DNA from: Bradyrhizobium sp.
GTDB lineage: Bacteria > Pseudomonadota > Alphaproteobacteria > Rhizobiales > Xanthobacteraceae
DNA length: 64,000 bases
Direction: 5' to 3'
NCBI GenBank assembly: GCA_030681365.1
Contig: JAUXWH010000158.1
Span: 20,379 to 84,378 of the forward strand
Made by a program: the position numbers and the translations under genes. How positions within the stretch are numbered: position 1 is the stretch's first letter; every line of letters begins with the position of its first letter. This document shows positions 42,344 through 52,274 of the stretch, piece by piece. Below the pieces are notes generated by a model. It worked only from the letters and a program-made list of their open reading frames with translations, was not told the origin of the DNA and did not search any database.

Positions 42344-42683
42344 GGGATGCCTCCTTTGGATCCAGATCAGAACCGAGCATGTTTCTGTCGCAACGTGGAA
42401 AAGCGAAGTTCAAATAGCTCGCGCGGTATCCTCGCCGCATTCGCCATGCGGCTCCGCAGTTTCGTGTGTGGAAGCGGGCATGGCGAAGGGAACGCAGATT
42501 CGCCTCAGGTAGAAGCGAATGATCAAGGGGAACAGTCTCGTAAGACCGCGCCACCGCCAAGGTCGATGGCACCGGCGCCTATCCGACGGGAGAGGGAGAA
42601 GTCTGCAAATTTCCAGACTTGAACGAGGGCAGTCGCTTGGACCGGTTCGAAATCCCTATCTATCGGGCGCTGAGCTGGCTTTT
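42344..42683. other. Intergenic stretch without a recognised gene
   Basis: About 340 bases lie upstream of the exported-protein gene and downstream of tRNA-Asn. Only short open frames lacking ribosome-binding sites or family features are present. The part nearest 42343 presumably carries that gene's promoter. Confidence 0.5.
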
Positions 42684-42758
42684 TGGCTCCCCGGGCTGGA
42701 TTCGAACCAGCGACCATTCGATTAACAGTCGAATGCTCTACCGCTGAGCTACCGAGGA
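42684..42758 (-). tRNA. tRNA-Asn (GTT)
   Basis: On the minus strand a 75-base tRNA includes CCA. Acceptor TCCTCGG pairs with CCGGGGA (one T-G pair), the anticodon stem-loop reads CGACTGTTAATCG with GTT, and GGTTCGAATCC forms the T arm. No integration repeat is seen at this tRNA. Confidence 0.93.
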
Positions 42759-43029
42759 ACAGGCGAAACAATCGTTCGCAAGCCGGCTGCGTATAACAAA
42801 GCCTTCCGGGCTTGCAAAGGACGAAATCGCCCGTTCCGACGCGTCATCAGGAAGACGGCGAAACTGCCTGCGCCACAACGATTTCTCGGGTTTCCGGACG
42901 ATCGGGCCGCGGTCCCGGCGCCTGACCGGCGCATGGCCACCACCCGCGTTCAGCACGGGTCAGCCGTCAAAAGGGCCCATTCGCCGGCGATCTTCGGTGG
43001 TGCCGGAGCCGAACCCTCGAGGTGATTCG

Positions 43030-43209
43030 ATGCCAGACGTCTTGACCGAACTCGCAAAACCGGTGCCGTCGATCGTTCCAAGCGATATTCCGGCACTCAG
43101 CGACGACGAATGCCTGCTCCGGCTCTCCCGGGCCATCGCCGAGCATGATTCCGACCATCTGGACGAGGTGGCGCGGTTGATCGGGCGGCTCGCGGTGCCC
43201 ATCGAATAG
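43030..43209 (+). CDS. Small hypothetical protein
   Basis: The protein has 59 residues from ATG 43030, with GAGGTG six bases upstream; a GTG eleven codons earlier is less likely. The product (MPDVLTELAKPVPSIVPSDIPALSDDECLLRLSRAIAEHDSDHLDEVARLIGRLAVPIE) is acidic and largely helical. No family is recognised. It sits alone between tRNA-Asn and the Pcm-like gene. Confidence 0.5.
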   Translation: MPDVLTELAKPVPSIVPSDIPALSDDECLLRLSRAIAEHDSDHLDEVARLIGRLAVPIE

Positions 43210-43362
43210 ACCGGCTGGGGGGTCCCGGACCGGCTCATCGGGGAGGTGGCGTACCCGCTTCAGCCGCTCCCGGCAGCATGTTGCGTTTTGACGATCCTTG
43301 TACCAAAGATGGCGCGGTTTCGCCCCGCGGGCTTGCGCCCGCACCGCTTGCAAGGTCCGCTC

Positions 43363-44028
43363 ATGTCCGGTTTTTCGACCGCGCGCCAGAAGATGGTCGA
43401 TGGCCAGGTGCGCCCCAGCGACGTCACCGATATCAGGATCCTCGACGCCATGCTGGCGGTGCCGCGCGAGGTCTTTGTCCCTGCCAGCCAGCGCGCGCTG
43501 GCCTATCTCGACCTCGATCTCGATGTCAGCGAGGGGGCTTCGGCCAAGCGATTCCTGATCAAGCCGGCGGTCACGGCCAAGATGCTGCAGGCGGCCGAGA
43601 TCAAGGAAGGCGACCACGTTCTGGTGGTGGGCTGCGCCACCGGCTATGCGGCGGCGATCATCGCCAGGCTGGCCGGGCAGGTGACGGCGACCGAGAGCGA
43701 CGCCTCGCTCTCCGCGAAGGCGAGCGAGGTTCTGGCCGGGCTGGGGCTGGCGAATGTCACGGTCCGGACGGCGGCCGCGGGCGAGGGCGAACCGGCCAGC
43801 GCGCCCTATGATGTGATCATCCTCAATGGCGCGACCGAGATCGTGCCGGACCGGCTGTACGCTCAACTCAAGGAGGGAGGCCGGCTGGTCGGCGTTTTCG
43901 CTGCCACGCAGCCGCCGCGGGCCACCCTCGTGACGCGCTCCCATGGCGATTTCGGGAACCGGGCGCTGTTTGACGCCGCGGTTCCGGTTCTTCCCGGCCT
44001 GGAGAGGGTTGCCGCCTTCGTTTTCTAG
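43363..44028 (+). CDS. pcm: Protein-L-isoaspartate O-methyltransferase family
   Basis: The protein has 221 residues from ATG 43363 (MSGFSTARQKMVDGQVRPSDVTD), the usual family start; the track adds a non-homologous 39-residue leader. The SAM site is HVLVVGCATGYAAAIIARLAGQVTATESD, and AKRFLIKPAVTAKMLQAAEIKEGD precedes it. Pcm-type enzymes methylate isoaspartyl residues in aged proteins. This subgroup, encoded next to tolC in rhizobia, is divergent in the substrate loop, so its target may differ. Confidence 0.85.
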   Translation: MSGFSTARQKMVDGQVRPSDVTDIRILDAMLAVPREVFVPASQRALAYLDLDLDVSEGASAKRFLIKPAVTAKMLQAAEIKEGDHVLVVGCATGYAAAIIARLAGQVTATESDASLSAKASEVLAGLGLANVTVRTAAAGEGEPASAPYDVIILNGATEIVPDRLYAQLKEGGRLVGVFAATQPPRATLVTRSHGDFGNRALFDAAVPVLPGLERVAAFVF

Positions 44029-44269
44029 GCCGTTTCGGTCTTTTGCCGGCCATTGTTCGGGGCTTTCCGCCTTGCTCGTGCTTGCCCATTCTTGGCCACC
44101 GGCAAAATTCCGTTCCCGATCAGAAGTGTGGCCCAGATGCCCCACGTCGAGAGTTTCCGCTGCATAAGGGTGCGGGGTGGTTCCGTCGCGCCTATGTGCG
44201 GAATAAGGTGAGCCGGGACTCACTTGACTGCAGCGATGTCCGGCTTATCGTTCGAGCCGGCGATCAAGA

Positions 44270-45694
44270 ATGAATGGATTGCCAGGGATGCATGGTGTGA
44301 AGGCCTTTACCGGAGCTGCGGCTGCGGTCCTTCTGTTGGCATGGATGGGCCCGACGCCCGCCTTGGCCGACACCATCGAGGCCGCGCTGGTGCGCGCCTA
44401 TCAGAATAATCCGCAGCTCAACGCGCAACGCGCCTCGGTCCGAGCGACCGACGAGAACGTGCCGCAGGCATTGTCAGGCTATCGCCCGCGCGTCGCGATC
44501 ACCGGCAGCGCCGGTTACCAATACACCGAATCGATCTCCACCGCGGGCGGCTCGCCCGACACCCTCGTCCGAACCGGCATTCGCGGCGCCAACTCGCCGC
44601 GTAGCATCGGCACGACAGTGACGCAGACGCTGTTCAACGGACAGCAGACCGCGAACCGGACCCGCGCGGCGGAGAGCCAGGTGTCCGGCGCGCGCGAAGC
44701 GCTGCGGGTGCTCGAACAGACGGTGCTGCTGCAGGCCGCCACCATCTACATGGACTACCTGCGCGACTCCGCGATCGTCGAAGTGCAGAAGAGCAACGTC
44801 CGCGTTCTCGAACAGACGCTGAAACAGACCAAGGACCGCTTCAGCGTCGGCGAGGTCACGCGCACCGACGTCGCGCAGTCCGAGGCGCAACTGGCCGCCG
44901 GCAATACCCAGCTGCTGACCGCCGAAGCCAATCTGAACACGACGCGATCGAATTTCCGCCGCATCATCGGCAACGAGCCGGTCGCTCTCGCGCCGGGTTC
45001 GCCGGTCGACCGCTTTCTGCCGGGAGCGCTGCCCGCCGCGGTGGAACTGGCGTTGACGCAAAATCCCAACGTGACCGCCGCGATGTTCGGCATCGATGTC
45101 AGCTATCTCCAGGTCAAGGTCAACGAGGGCGCGCTGTTGCCGACGGTGACGCTGCAGGCCTCGGTGCAGCAGTCCTACGAACAGACCATGACCGTCCAGC
45201 GCTCGTTCGGCGCCTCGGCGATCGCTCAGCTGTCGGTCCCGGTCTATCAGGGCGGCGGAGAGTACGCGCTGATCCGCCAGTCCAAGGAAAGCCTGGCGCA
45301 GCAACGTCTCGCCCTCGAACAGGTCCGCGACCAGACCCGCGCCAATGTGGTGACGGCATGGGGACAGCTGGTGGCGGGCAAGGCGCAGGTTCGGTCGGCG
45401 CAGTCGCAGGTGTCGGCATCCGAGATCGCGCTCAACGGCGTGCGCGAAGAGGCCAAGGCCGGACAGCGCACCACGCTCGACGTGCTGAACGCGCAGCAGG
45501 CGCTGGTCAACGCCCGCGTCGCGCTGGTCACCGCGCAGCACGATCGCGTGGTGGCGTCATACTCCGTCCTGGACAAGGTCGGACGGCTGTCGCCGATAGT
45601 GCTCAAGCTTCCCACCACCGTCTACGACCCCAGTGTGCATTATCACCAGGTCCGCGACAGCTGGTACGGCGTTCGCACGCCCGACGGCCGCTGA
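44270..45694 (+). CDS. tolC: TolC-family outer-membrane channel protein
   Basis: The protein has up to 474 residues. A signal peptide (TGAAAAVLLLAWMGPTPALA) leads into DTIEAALVRAYQNNPQLNAQRASVRATDENVPQALSGYRP, the canonical TolC opening. Two repeated hairpins follow (SQVSGAREALRVLEQTVLLQAATIYMDYL; QVSASEIALNGVREEAKAGQRTTLDVLNAQQALVNARV). It forms the trimeric tunnel for type I secretion and efflux. ATG 44270 is kept, though ATG 44288 is equally plausible. It follows the Pcm-like gene on the same strand. Confidence 0.93.
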   Translation: MNGLPGMHGVKAFTGAAAAVLLLAWMGPTPALADTIEAALVRAYQNNPQLNAQRASVRATDENVPQALSGYRPRVAITGSAGYQYTESISTAGGSPDTLVRTGIRGANSPRSIGTTVTQTLFNGQQTANRTRAAESQVSGAREALRVLEQTVLLQAATIYMDYLRDSAIVEVQKSNVRVLEQTLKQTKDRFSVGEVTRTDVAQSEAQLAAGNTQLLTAEANLNTTRSNFRRIIGNEPVALAPGSPVDRFLPGALPAAVELALTQNPNVTAAMFGIDVSYLQVKVNEGALLPTVTLQASVQQSYEQTMTVQRSFGASAIAQLSVPVYQGGGEYALIRQSKESLAQQRLALEQVRDQTRANVVTAWGQLVAGKAQVRSAQSQVSASEIALNGVREEAKAGQRTTLDVLNAQQALVNARVALVTAQHDRVVASYSVLDKVGRLSPIVLKLPTTVYDPSVHYHQVRDSWYGVRTPDGR

Positions 45695-46040
45695 TCGTCA
45701 CCATCGCTGCATGAGCATAGGCCGCCTCCTTGAGCGCTCGCGCGCGTGAAAGGGGTGGCGCGTTGCTTGCAATCAATTGTTGCCATGACATACCGTTATT
45801 GGAGGCAGCAGGGCGATTCGCGCCGCATCTGAGTCAGCACTCGAGTTGGCAGGATCCTGGCCGCGACGCTTCGGTACCCTGAGCAGGGGCGGGATCCCGA
45901 ACGATGTGGTGAGCGGCGCTTGATCTGGGGACAAGTCAGGCTTGAGCGGTGAAAATCCCGACCTGTATCTCGAGAACCGGAAAATCCTGTCTGGCTTGGT
46001 GTAAAACGCACCGGAGGGCGTTGATGATGTGGAGTCGGCG
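45695..46040. other. Intergenic stretch upstream of popZ
   Basis: About 345 bases hold no recognised gene. Plus-strand frames are short, and minus-strand frames here are shadows of popZ. The AT-richer stretch GAAAATCCTGTCTGGCTTGG about 50 bases before popZ is the likeliest promoter area, but I cannot define one. Confidence 0.45.
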
Positions 46041-46808
46041 ATGACGCAACCTGCAAAGGTCCAGGAACCCTCGATGGAGGAGATTCTGGCGTCGATCCGT
46101 CGCATCATTGCCGACGACGAAGCCAAGCCGCCGGTTGCCGAAAAGCCCGCCAGCCCGGCGGCCCCGGCGAAGCCGGTTGCGCCGGCGCCCGCTGCCAAGC
46201 CGGCCGCCATGACCAATATTCCGCCTTCGGCGATTGCCGCGGCTGCGAAGCCCGCACCCCCGCCGGCCAAACCCGCACCGCCTCCGCCCCCCGCCGCGCC
46301 GGCACCGGCGGCCGCCGCATCCAACAGCCAGGACGACATCGACGCCCTGCTCAACGGCCTCGACGAGGCGACCGTGCCGGAGGAAATCCGCCCGCCCTTG
46401 CCCGACGGCGATGTGTTCGAACTCACCGACGATATGGCGGTGGCGATGGCGGAGACGCCAGCGCCCCCGCAGCCTTCGTTCCAGAAGGTCGAACCGCAGG
46501 ACGACCTCGAATTCGCCGAGAGCGCGGCCCGCATGGCGCCGCGGCAGCCCGCCTTCGAACCGCCGCCGTTTGAAAGTGCCGCGCCCGTGCAGCAGATGCT
46601 GTCGCATACCACCGTGTCGGCCGTGGAATCCGCCTTCAACTCGCTCGCCAACACCGTGCTCAGCAACAATGCCCGCACGCTGGAAGACCTCGTCAAGGAA
46701 ATGCTGCGGCCGATGCTGAAGTCCTGGCTCGACGACAACCTGCCGGGCCTCGTCGAGCGCATCGTCAAGGCGGAAATCGAGCGGGTTTCCCGCGGCGGCA
46801 GGACGTAA
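46041..46808 (+). CDS. popZ: PopZ-like polar organizing protein (DUF2497)
   Basis: The protein has 255 residues from ATG 46041; a GTG four codons upstream is less likely. The N-terminus PSMEEILASIRRIIADDEA is the PopZ short helix. A long Pro/Ala-rich disordered linker with acidic patches occupies residues 35-170. The C-terminal oligomerisation helices are ARTLEDLVKEMLRPMLKSWLDDNLPGLVERIVKAEIERV. PopZ condenses at cell poles and anchors the chromosome origin through ParB. It lies upstream of valS, as in other alphaproteobacteria. Confidence 0.9.
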   Translation: MTQPAKVQEPSMEEILASIRRIIADDEAKPPVAEKPASPAAPAKPVAPAPAAKPAAMTNIPPSAIAAAAKPAPPPAKPAPPPPPAAPAPAAAASNSQDDIDALLNGLDEATVPEEIRPPLPDGDVFELTDDMAVAMAETPAPPQPSFQKVEPQDDLEFAESAARMAPRQPAFEPPPFESAAPVQQMLSHTTVSAVESAFNSLANTVLSNNARTLEDLVKEMLRPMLKSWLDDNLPGLVERIVKAEIERVSRGGRT

Positions 46809-46981
46809 TCCGCCCGACCCGGCGGGGCCGGCTCCTCGCCGGCCTCTGACCGGCCCTCATTCAGTCCCAGATCCGGCCTAATCCTGCGTCCTTGGCGCCG
46901 GTGATGTTGACTTGTCAGGTTGACTTGCCGCGCTGCGGCGGCTTTCTAGCCCGTTCCATAGCCCAAAGATTGCATTTTCCG

Positions 46982-49846
46982 ATGATCGAGAAGAACTACC
47001 AGCCCGCCGATATCGAAACCCGCATGGCCCGCCTCTGGGAGGAAGCCGGGGCGTTCAAGGCCGGCCGCCCCGAGCGACGCGACGCCAGACCCTTTACGGT
47101 GGTGATCCCGCCGCCGAACGTGACGGGCTCGCTGCATATGGGGCACGCGCTCAACAACACGCTGCAGGATATCCTGTGCCGCTTCGAGCGGATGCGCGGA
47201 CGTGACGTGTTGTGGCAGCCCGGCACCGATCACGCGGGAATCGCGACCCAGATGGTGGTCGAGCGGCAGTTGATGGAGCGCCAGGAACCGGGTCGCCGCG
47301 ACATGGGCCGCGCCAAATTCCTCGAGCGGGTCTGGCAGTGGAAGGCCGAGAGCGGCGGCGTCATCGTCAACCAGCTGAAGCGGCTCGGCGCCTCCTGCGA
47401 CTGGTCGCGCGAACGCTTTACGATGGACGAGGGACTGTCGCGCGCCGTCGCCAAAGTGTTCGTCGAACTGCACCGCGAAGGGCTGATCTACAAGGACAAG
47501 CGGCTGGTCAACTGGGATCCGAAATTGCTGACCGCCATTTCCGATCTCGAGGTGCAGCAGATCGAGGTCAAGGGCAGCCTCTGGTACCTGCGCTATCCCA
47601 TCGAGGGCAAGAGCTTCAATCCCGACGACCCCGCGACCTTCATCGTGGTCGCCACCACGCGGCCGGAAACCATGCTGGGCGATACGGCGGTGGCCGTGAA
47701 TCCGGACGATGAGCGCTATGCCGACCTGGTCGGCAAGCACGTCATCCTGCCGCTGGTGGGACGAAAGATCCCGATTGTCGCCGACGAATATTCCGATCCC
47801 GAGAAGGGCTCGGGCGCGGTCAAGGTCACGCCGGCGCACGACTTCAACGATTTCGAGGTCGGCCGCCGGCACAACCTGCCGCAGATGAGCGTGCTCGACC
47901 AGGAGGGCTGCCTCGCGCTGGTCGGCAACGAGGATTATCTGCGCGGACTGCCGGAGGGCGCCTCGCAGCTCGCGGAAGAACTGCATGGCATCGATCGGTT
48001 TGCCGCGCGAAAATTGATCGTGGCGCGGCTGGAGGATTTCGGGTTCCTGGAGCGGATCGAGCCGAACACGCATATGGTGCCGCATGGCGACCGTTCCGGC
48101 GTCGTCATCGAGCCCTATCTCACCGACCAGTGGTATGTCGACGCCCACACCATGGCGCAGCCCGCGATCGCGGCGGTGCGCAGCGGCGCGACGACATTTG
48201 TGCCAAAGAACTGGGAGAAAACCTACTTCGAGTGGATGGAGAATATCCAGCCCTGGTGCATCTCGCGCCAGCTGTGGTGGGGCCACCAGATTCCGGCGTG
48301 GTACGGGCCCGACGGCAAGGTGTTCGTCGCCGAGACCGAGGAGGAAGCGGTCGGCAACGCGCTCGGCTATTACGTCGAGCAGGAAGTCATCACGCCGGAG
48401 CAGGGCGACGAGATGGCGCGCGATCCGGCCAGGCGCGAGGGCTTCATCACCCGCGACGAGGACGTGCTCGACACCTGGTTCTCCTCGGCGCTGTGGCCGT
48501 TCTCGACGCTGGGCTGGCCCGACGACGAGACCGACGTGAAGCGCCATTATCCGACCGACGTCCTCGTCACCGGATTCGACATCATCTTCTTCTGGGTCGC
48601 CCGCATGATGATGATGGGCATGCACTTCATGAAGGACGTGCCGTTCCCGACCGTTTATATCCACGCCCTCGTCCGCGACGAGAAGGGCGCCAAGATGTCG
48701 AAGTCGAAAGGCAACGTCATCGATCCCCTGCATCTGATCGACGATTACGGCGCCGACGCGCTGCGCTTCACCCTGGCGGCGATGGCGGCGCAGGGCCGCG
48801 ACATCAAGCTCGCTCCCCAACGCGTCGAGGGTTACCGCAATTTCGCGACCAAGCTGTGGAATGCCTGCCGTTTTGCGGAAATGAACGGCTGCGCGCTGCC
48901 GGCGGATTTCGACGCCACACAGGCGACGCAAACGCTGAACCGCTGGATTGCGCACGAGACCGTGCGCGCCACGCGCGAGGTCACCGAGGCGATCGAAGCC
49001 TATCGTTTCAACGACGCCGCGGCGTCGATCTATCGCTTCGTCTGGAACGTCTATTGCGACTGGTATCTGGAACTCGCAAAGCCGGTGCTGATGGGCGAGG
49101 AGGGCGCCGCCAAGTCCGAAACGCGGGCCATGGTAGCCTGGGCGCGCGATGAAATTCTGAAGCTGCTGCACCCGTTCATGCCCTTCATTTCAGAGGAATT
49201 GTGGGCGGTGACGGCCAGGCGTGACGGCCTGCTGGTGCTGACGGAATGGCCGCGCAAGGCCGGTCTGACGTCGGACGAGGCCGTGCTGATGGCGACCACG
49301 AGCCCGAACGACGGGCTGCTGCCGCCGGTCCTGCTGGCGCTCGATACCGGGGAATTCAGCGATCCCGCCGCGGAGGCCGAGATCGGCTGGGTGGTCGATC
49401 TCGTCACCGCGATCCGATCGGTGCGGGCGGAAATGAACGTCACCCCGGCGACGCTGACGCCGCTGGTGCTGGCAGGCGCTTCGGACGAGACCAGGGCGCG
49501 CGCGCAACGCTGGAACGACGTGATTAGGCGGATGGCGCGGCTCGGCGATATTTCCTTTGCCGACCGTCCTCCGGAAGGCGCGGTGCAGTTGCTGGTGCGC
49601 GGCGAGGTCGCGGCCCTGCCGCTCAAGGGCGTGATCGATCTTGCGGCCGAGAAGACGCGGCTCGACAAGGAACTGGCCAAGGCCGATGCCGACATCAAGC
49701 GCGTCGATGCCAAGCTGGGCAACGAGAAATTCGTCGCCAACGCGCCGGAGGAAATCGTCGAGGAAGAAAAGGAAAAGCGCGAGGCCGCGGTGGCGCGAAA
49801 GACAAAAATCCTCGAGGCGCTGGAGCGGCTGAAGAACGCGGCGTAG
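46982..49846 (+). CDS. valS: Valine-tRNA ligase
   Basis: The protein has 954 residues from ATG 46982 (MIEKNYQPADIETRMARLWEEAGAF); the track's TTG start adds an unrelated leader. The HIGH-type motif is PPPNVTGSLHMGHALNN (about residues 41-57) and the KMSKS motif is GAKMSKSKGNVIDPLHLIDDYG. The editing domain lies between, with ATTRPETMLGDTAVAVNPDDERY. The C-terminal tRNA-binding coiled coil LAAEKTRLDKELAKADADIKRVDAKLGNEKFVANAPEEIVEEEKEK is complete. It charges tRNA-Val and clears threonyl errors. Confidence 0.97.
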   Translation: MIEKNYQPADIETRMARLWEEAGAFKAGRPERRDARPFTVVIPPPNVTGSLHMGHALNNTLQDILCRFERMRGRDVLWQPGTDHAGIATQMVVERQLMERQEPGRRDMGRAKFLERVWQWKAESGGVIVNQLKRLGASCDWSRERFTMDEGLSRAVAKVFVELHREGLIYKDKRLVNWDPKLLTAISDLEVQQIEVKGSLWYLRYPIEGKSFNPDDPATFIVVATTRPETMLGDTAVAVNPDDERYADLVGKHVILPLVGRKIPIVADEYSDPEKGSGAVKVTPAHDFNDFEVGRRHNLPQMSVLDQEGCLALVGNEDYLRGLPEGASQLAEELHGIDRFAARKLIVARLEDFGFLERIEPNTHMVPHGDRSGVVIEPYLTDQWYVDAHTMAQPAIAAVRSGATTFVPKNWEKTYFEWMENIQPWCISRQLWWGHQIPAWYGPDGKVFVAETEEEAVGNALGYYVEQEVITPEQGDEMARDPARREGFITRDEDVLDTWFSSALWPFSTLGWPDDETDVKRHYPTDVLVTGFDIIFFWVARMMMMGMHFMKDVPFPTVYIHALVRDEKGAKMSKSKGNVIDPLHLIDDYGADALRFTLAAMAAQGRDIKLAPQRVEGYRNFATKLWNACRFAEMNGCALPADFDATQATQTLNRWIAHETVRATREVTEAIEAYRFNDAAASIYRFVWNVYCDWYLELAKPVLMGEEGAAKSETRAMVAWARDEILKLLHPFMPFISEELWAVTARRDGLLVLTEWPRKAGLTSDEAVLMATTSPNDGLLPPVLLALDTGEFSDPAAEAEIGWVVDLVTAIRSVRAEMNVTPATLTPLVLAGASDETRARAQRWNDVIRRMARLGDISFADRPPEGAVQLLVRGEVAALPLKGVIDLAAEKTRLDKELAKADADIKRVDAKLGNEKFVANAPEEIVEEEKEKREAAVARKTKILEALERLKNAA

Positions 49847-49855
49847 CAGGTTTTC

Positions 49856-49939
49856 CGTCATGGCCGGGCTTCGTCCCGGTCATCCACGCCTGCTGGTACC
49901 GCTGAAACGTGGATGCCCGGCACAAGGCCGGGCATGACG
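49856..49939. repeat. Palindromic repeat after valS
   Basis: Two roughly 32-bp arms face each other: the left begins CGTCATGGCCGGGCTTCG and the right is nearly its complement, ending GGGCATGACG. Each arm also holds a smaller GCCGGG/CCCGG hairpin. It fills the 112-base gap before the VOC gene and could stop transcription from valS. The sequence type is frequent in Bradyrhizobium intergenic DNA. Confidence 0.7.
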
Positions 49940-49958
49940 ATTTTGCCGGGGATTATCG

Positions 49959-50345
49959 ATGCTGGACCACGTCTCCATCACCGTCTCGGACATAACGGCG
50001 GCCGAGCGCTTCTACGACGCGATCATGAAGGAGCTCGGCGTCGTCAAGGTCGGCAGTCGTGAGGATTTTCTCGGCTACGGCGAACGGGCCCGAGCGGCCT
50101 ATCCGGAGCGGGTCTACATCGCCATCTACAAGGGCCCCAAGCCCGAAGCGGGCTCCCGTCGCCATTGGTGCTTCAAGGCGAAGTGGCGGAGCCAGGTCGA
50201 TGCATTCTGGGATGCCGGGATCGCCAACGGCGGCACTGACGACGGCCCGCCCGGCCTGCGCGAATATCATGCGTCCTATTATGCGGCATTCCTGCGCGAT
50301 CCCGACGGCAACCGGATCGAAGCCGTCTGCCACCACGCGGTGTGA
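49959..50345 (+). CDS. VOC-superfamily (glyoxalase/dioxygenase fold) protein
   Basis: The 128-residue protein begins MLDHVSITVSDITAAERFYDAIMKELGV, the classic VOC strand-helix start, and ends YYAAFLRDPDGNRIEAVCHHAV, the second half-motif with its metal-ligand glutamate. One module pair is expected to dimerise around a metal ion. Members include glyoxalases, antibiotic-resistance proteins and isomerases, and this one cannot be narrowed. It stands between valS and a convergent AraC gene. Confidence 0.88.
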   Translation: MLDHVSITVSDITAAERFYDAIMKELGVVKVGSREDFLGYGERARAAYPERVYIAIYKGPKPEAGSRRHWCFKAKWRSQVDAFWDAGIANGGTDDGPPGLREYHASYYAAFLRDPDGNRIEAVCHHAV

Positions 50346-50379
50346 GCTGGACGACGACGAATTCGATCTCTCCGAGCCA

Positions 50380-51309
50380 TCACAGCATTTGCTGCCAGGC
50401 CGGCGAGGCGCGCAGACGGGCGATGTCGCGGGCAGGGGGAGCGCCGAAAGTGCGCTTGTATTCCCTGCTGAATTGCGAGGGACTTTCATAGCCCACCGCA
50501 TGGCCGGCCATCGCCGCATCGAGCGACTGCGACAGAATGAGACGGCGCGCTTCCTGCAGCCGCAACTGCTTCTGGTACTGCAGGGGACTCATGGACGTCA
50601 CGGCCTTGAAATGTTCATGCAGCGTCGATGGGCTCATGCGAGCTTCGGCGGCCACGGTTTCGACCCTGAAGGAATCGCGATAATTGCGCTTGATCCATCC
50701 GATCGCGCGGTTGATTTGCTGCAACTTGCCTTCGGCCAGAGCGATCTGGCGCAATTTCGTGGATTGCTCACCCGTCAACAGCCGATACAGCATCTCCCGC
50801 TCAGCGAGCGGCGCGAGGATCGGGATGTCGCGCGGAGCAGCCAGCAGCCGCACCAGCCGGACGGCGGCGTCGAGAATCTCGGACGTGACGGTGCTGAGCG
50901 ACAGACCCGGTTCGGGCAAATCGCTGGCCTTCTTGGGAACATCCGCCTCGAGCATCAGCGCGCCGATCACCGACGGATCGAGGTCAAGGCGCAAACAGAG
51001 ATAGGGATCCGCGGGACTGGCTTCCATGATCTGGCCGATGATGGGGATATCGACCGAGGCGATCAGGTACTTGGCGCGATCGTAGAGATAGACCGACGTC
51101 CCGGCCATGACCTGCTTGCGACCCTGCGCAACGATACAGACGGCCGGCTGCTGGACGGCATGAAGTTGCTCGGTCGGATGCGACGACCGGATCAGGACGA
51201 CGCGCGGTATCGATGTGGCATGGACGCCGTCCGTGCCGGTGAATTGTTCAATCAGGCCGCCGAGTTCGCGGACCGCGGACAGGCTTCGATCGTCGGCAAT
51301 CTGTAACAA
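50380..51309 (-). CDS. AraC-family transcriptional regulator
   Basis: The 309-residue protein has an AraC_N-type sensor half (RVVLIRSSHPTEQLHAVQQPAVCIVAQGRKQVMAGTSVYLYDRAKYLIASVDIPIIGQI) and a C-terminal double helix-turn-helix: LQQINRAIGWIKRNYRDSFRVETVAAEARMSPSTLHEHFKAVTSMSPLQYQKQLRLQEARRLI. The final GHAVGYESPSQFSREYKRTFGAPP is the second HTH. It is divergent from the SDR gene across 184 bases and probably controls that operon. The ligand is unknown. Confidence 0.92.
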   Translation of the reverse strand: MLQIADDRSLSAVRELGGLIEQFTGTDGVHATSIPRVVLIRSSHPTEQLHAVQQPAVCIVAQGRKQVMAGTSVYLYDRAKYLIASVDIPIIGQIMEASPADPYLCLRLDLDPSVIGALMLEADVPKKASDLPEPGLSLSTVTSEILDAAVRLVRLLAAPRDIPILAPLAEREMLYRLLTGEQSTKLRQIALAEGKLQQINRAIGWIKRNYRDSFRVETVAAEARMSPSTLHEHFKAVTSMSPLQYQKQLRLQEARRLILSQSLDAAMAGHAVGYESPSQFSREYKRTFGAPPARDIARLRASPAWQQML

Positions 51310-51493
51310 GTTCCACCTACAAGCGAGTAAGCCCCGGTCGCGACTATAGACCAGCCCTTACTTCCTGCCGAGGCCGCACCCGTCGGTTCCGGAGGATTGG
51401 GCAAGGAGTGGCGAGGTCTGGTCTACCGTCTCGCCGCCGGCGCGCGCATTTTTCTCTCCGACCAGGCCAATCCGGAATGCGAGAGAAAATCCC

Positions 51494-52228
51494 ATGTCGA
51501 ATATCGAGAGTAAGGTTGTCGTGATCACCGGCGCATCCAGCGGCATTGGCGAGGCCACAGCGCTTCAGCTCGCCGCCAGTGGCGCCCGCGTCGTCGCGGC
51601 AGCCCGCCGTACAGAGCGCCTCGAGACGCTGGTCGACCACATCACGAAGAGTGGCGGCTCGGCCCGCTTTCGCGGCGTCGACGTCACGAAGCTGGCCGAC
51701 ATGCAGGGCCTCGTCGATTACGCCAAGGCCGAATTCGGCCGGGTCGACGTCCTCGTCAATAACGCCGGCGTGATGCCGCTTTCCCCGCTGAGTGCGATCA
51801 AGGTCGCGGAATGGGACCGGATGATCGACGTCAATATCCGTGGCGTCCTGCACGGGATAGCCGCCGTACTGCCCGACATGAAGGCGCGCGGCGAAGGCCA
51901 TATCGTCAACGTGGCCTCCATCGGCGCCCACGTGGTGGTTCCCACGGCCGCGGTCTACTGCGCCACGAAATATGCGGTCTGGGCGCTATCGGAGGGGCTG
52001 CGTCAGGAGAACAACGATTTGCGTGTGACGGTCATCTCGCCCGGCGTCGTCCAGTCGGAACTGGCGGACACCATCTCAGACGCCGCCACGGCGGAACTCA
52101 TCCGGGATTACCGCCGCATCGCGATTGAGCCGGACGCAGTCGCCCGGGCCATTGCATTCGCGATCGCACAACCCCGACACGTCGACGTCAGCGAGATCAT
52201 CGTTCGTCCGACCGCAAGCCCCAACTGA
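51494..52228 (+). CDS. Short-chain dehydrogenase/reductase
   Basis: The 244-residue SDR has an NAD(P)-binding TGxxxGIG motif VVITGASSGIGEATALQLA, an NNAG motif DVLVNNAGVMPLS and the catalytic VASIGAHVVVPTAAVYCATKYAVWALSE, giving Ser, Tyr-x3-Lys. The RRTERLE at about residues 37-43 suggests an NADP(H) preference. It is the first gene of a probable operon with a CMD-family and an Atu4866-family gene, divergent from AraC. Substrate unknown; the family often reduces aldehydes or ketones. Confidence 0.92.
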   Translation: MSNIESKVVVITGASSGIGEATALQLAASGARVVAAARRTERLETLVDHITKSGGSARFRGVDVTKLADMQGLVDYAKAEFGRVDVLVNNAGVMPLSPLSAIKVAEWDRMIDVNIRGVLHGIAAVLPDMKARGEGHIVNVASIGAHVVVPTAAVYCATKYAVWALSEGLRQENNDLRVTVISPGVVQSELADTISDAATAELIRDYRRIAIEPDAVARAIAFAIAQPRHVDVSEIIVRPTASPN

Positions 52229-52274
52229 CATGGCCGAACACTTCACCCGCCCAACCTGCCAACGGGAGAAACCC

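Noticed and set aside
46946-49171. 741-residue minus-strand ORF
   Set aside because: Antisense of valS, which has complete catalytic motifs; the minus frame has none.
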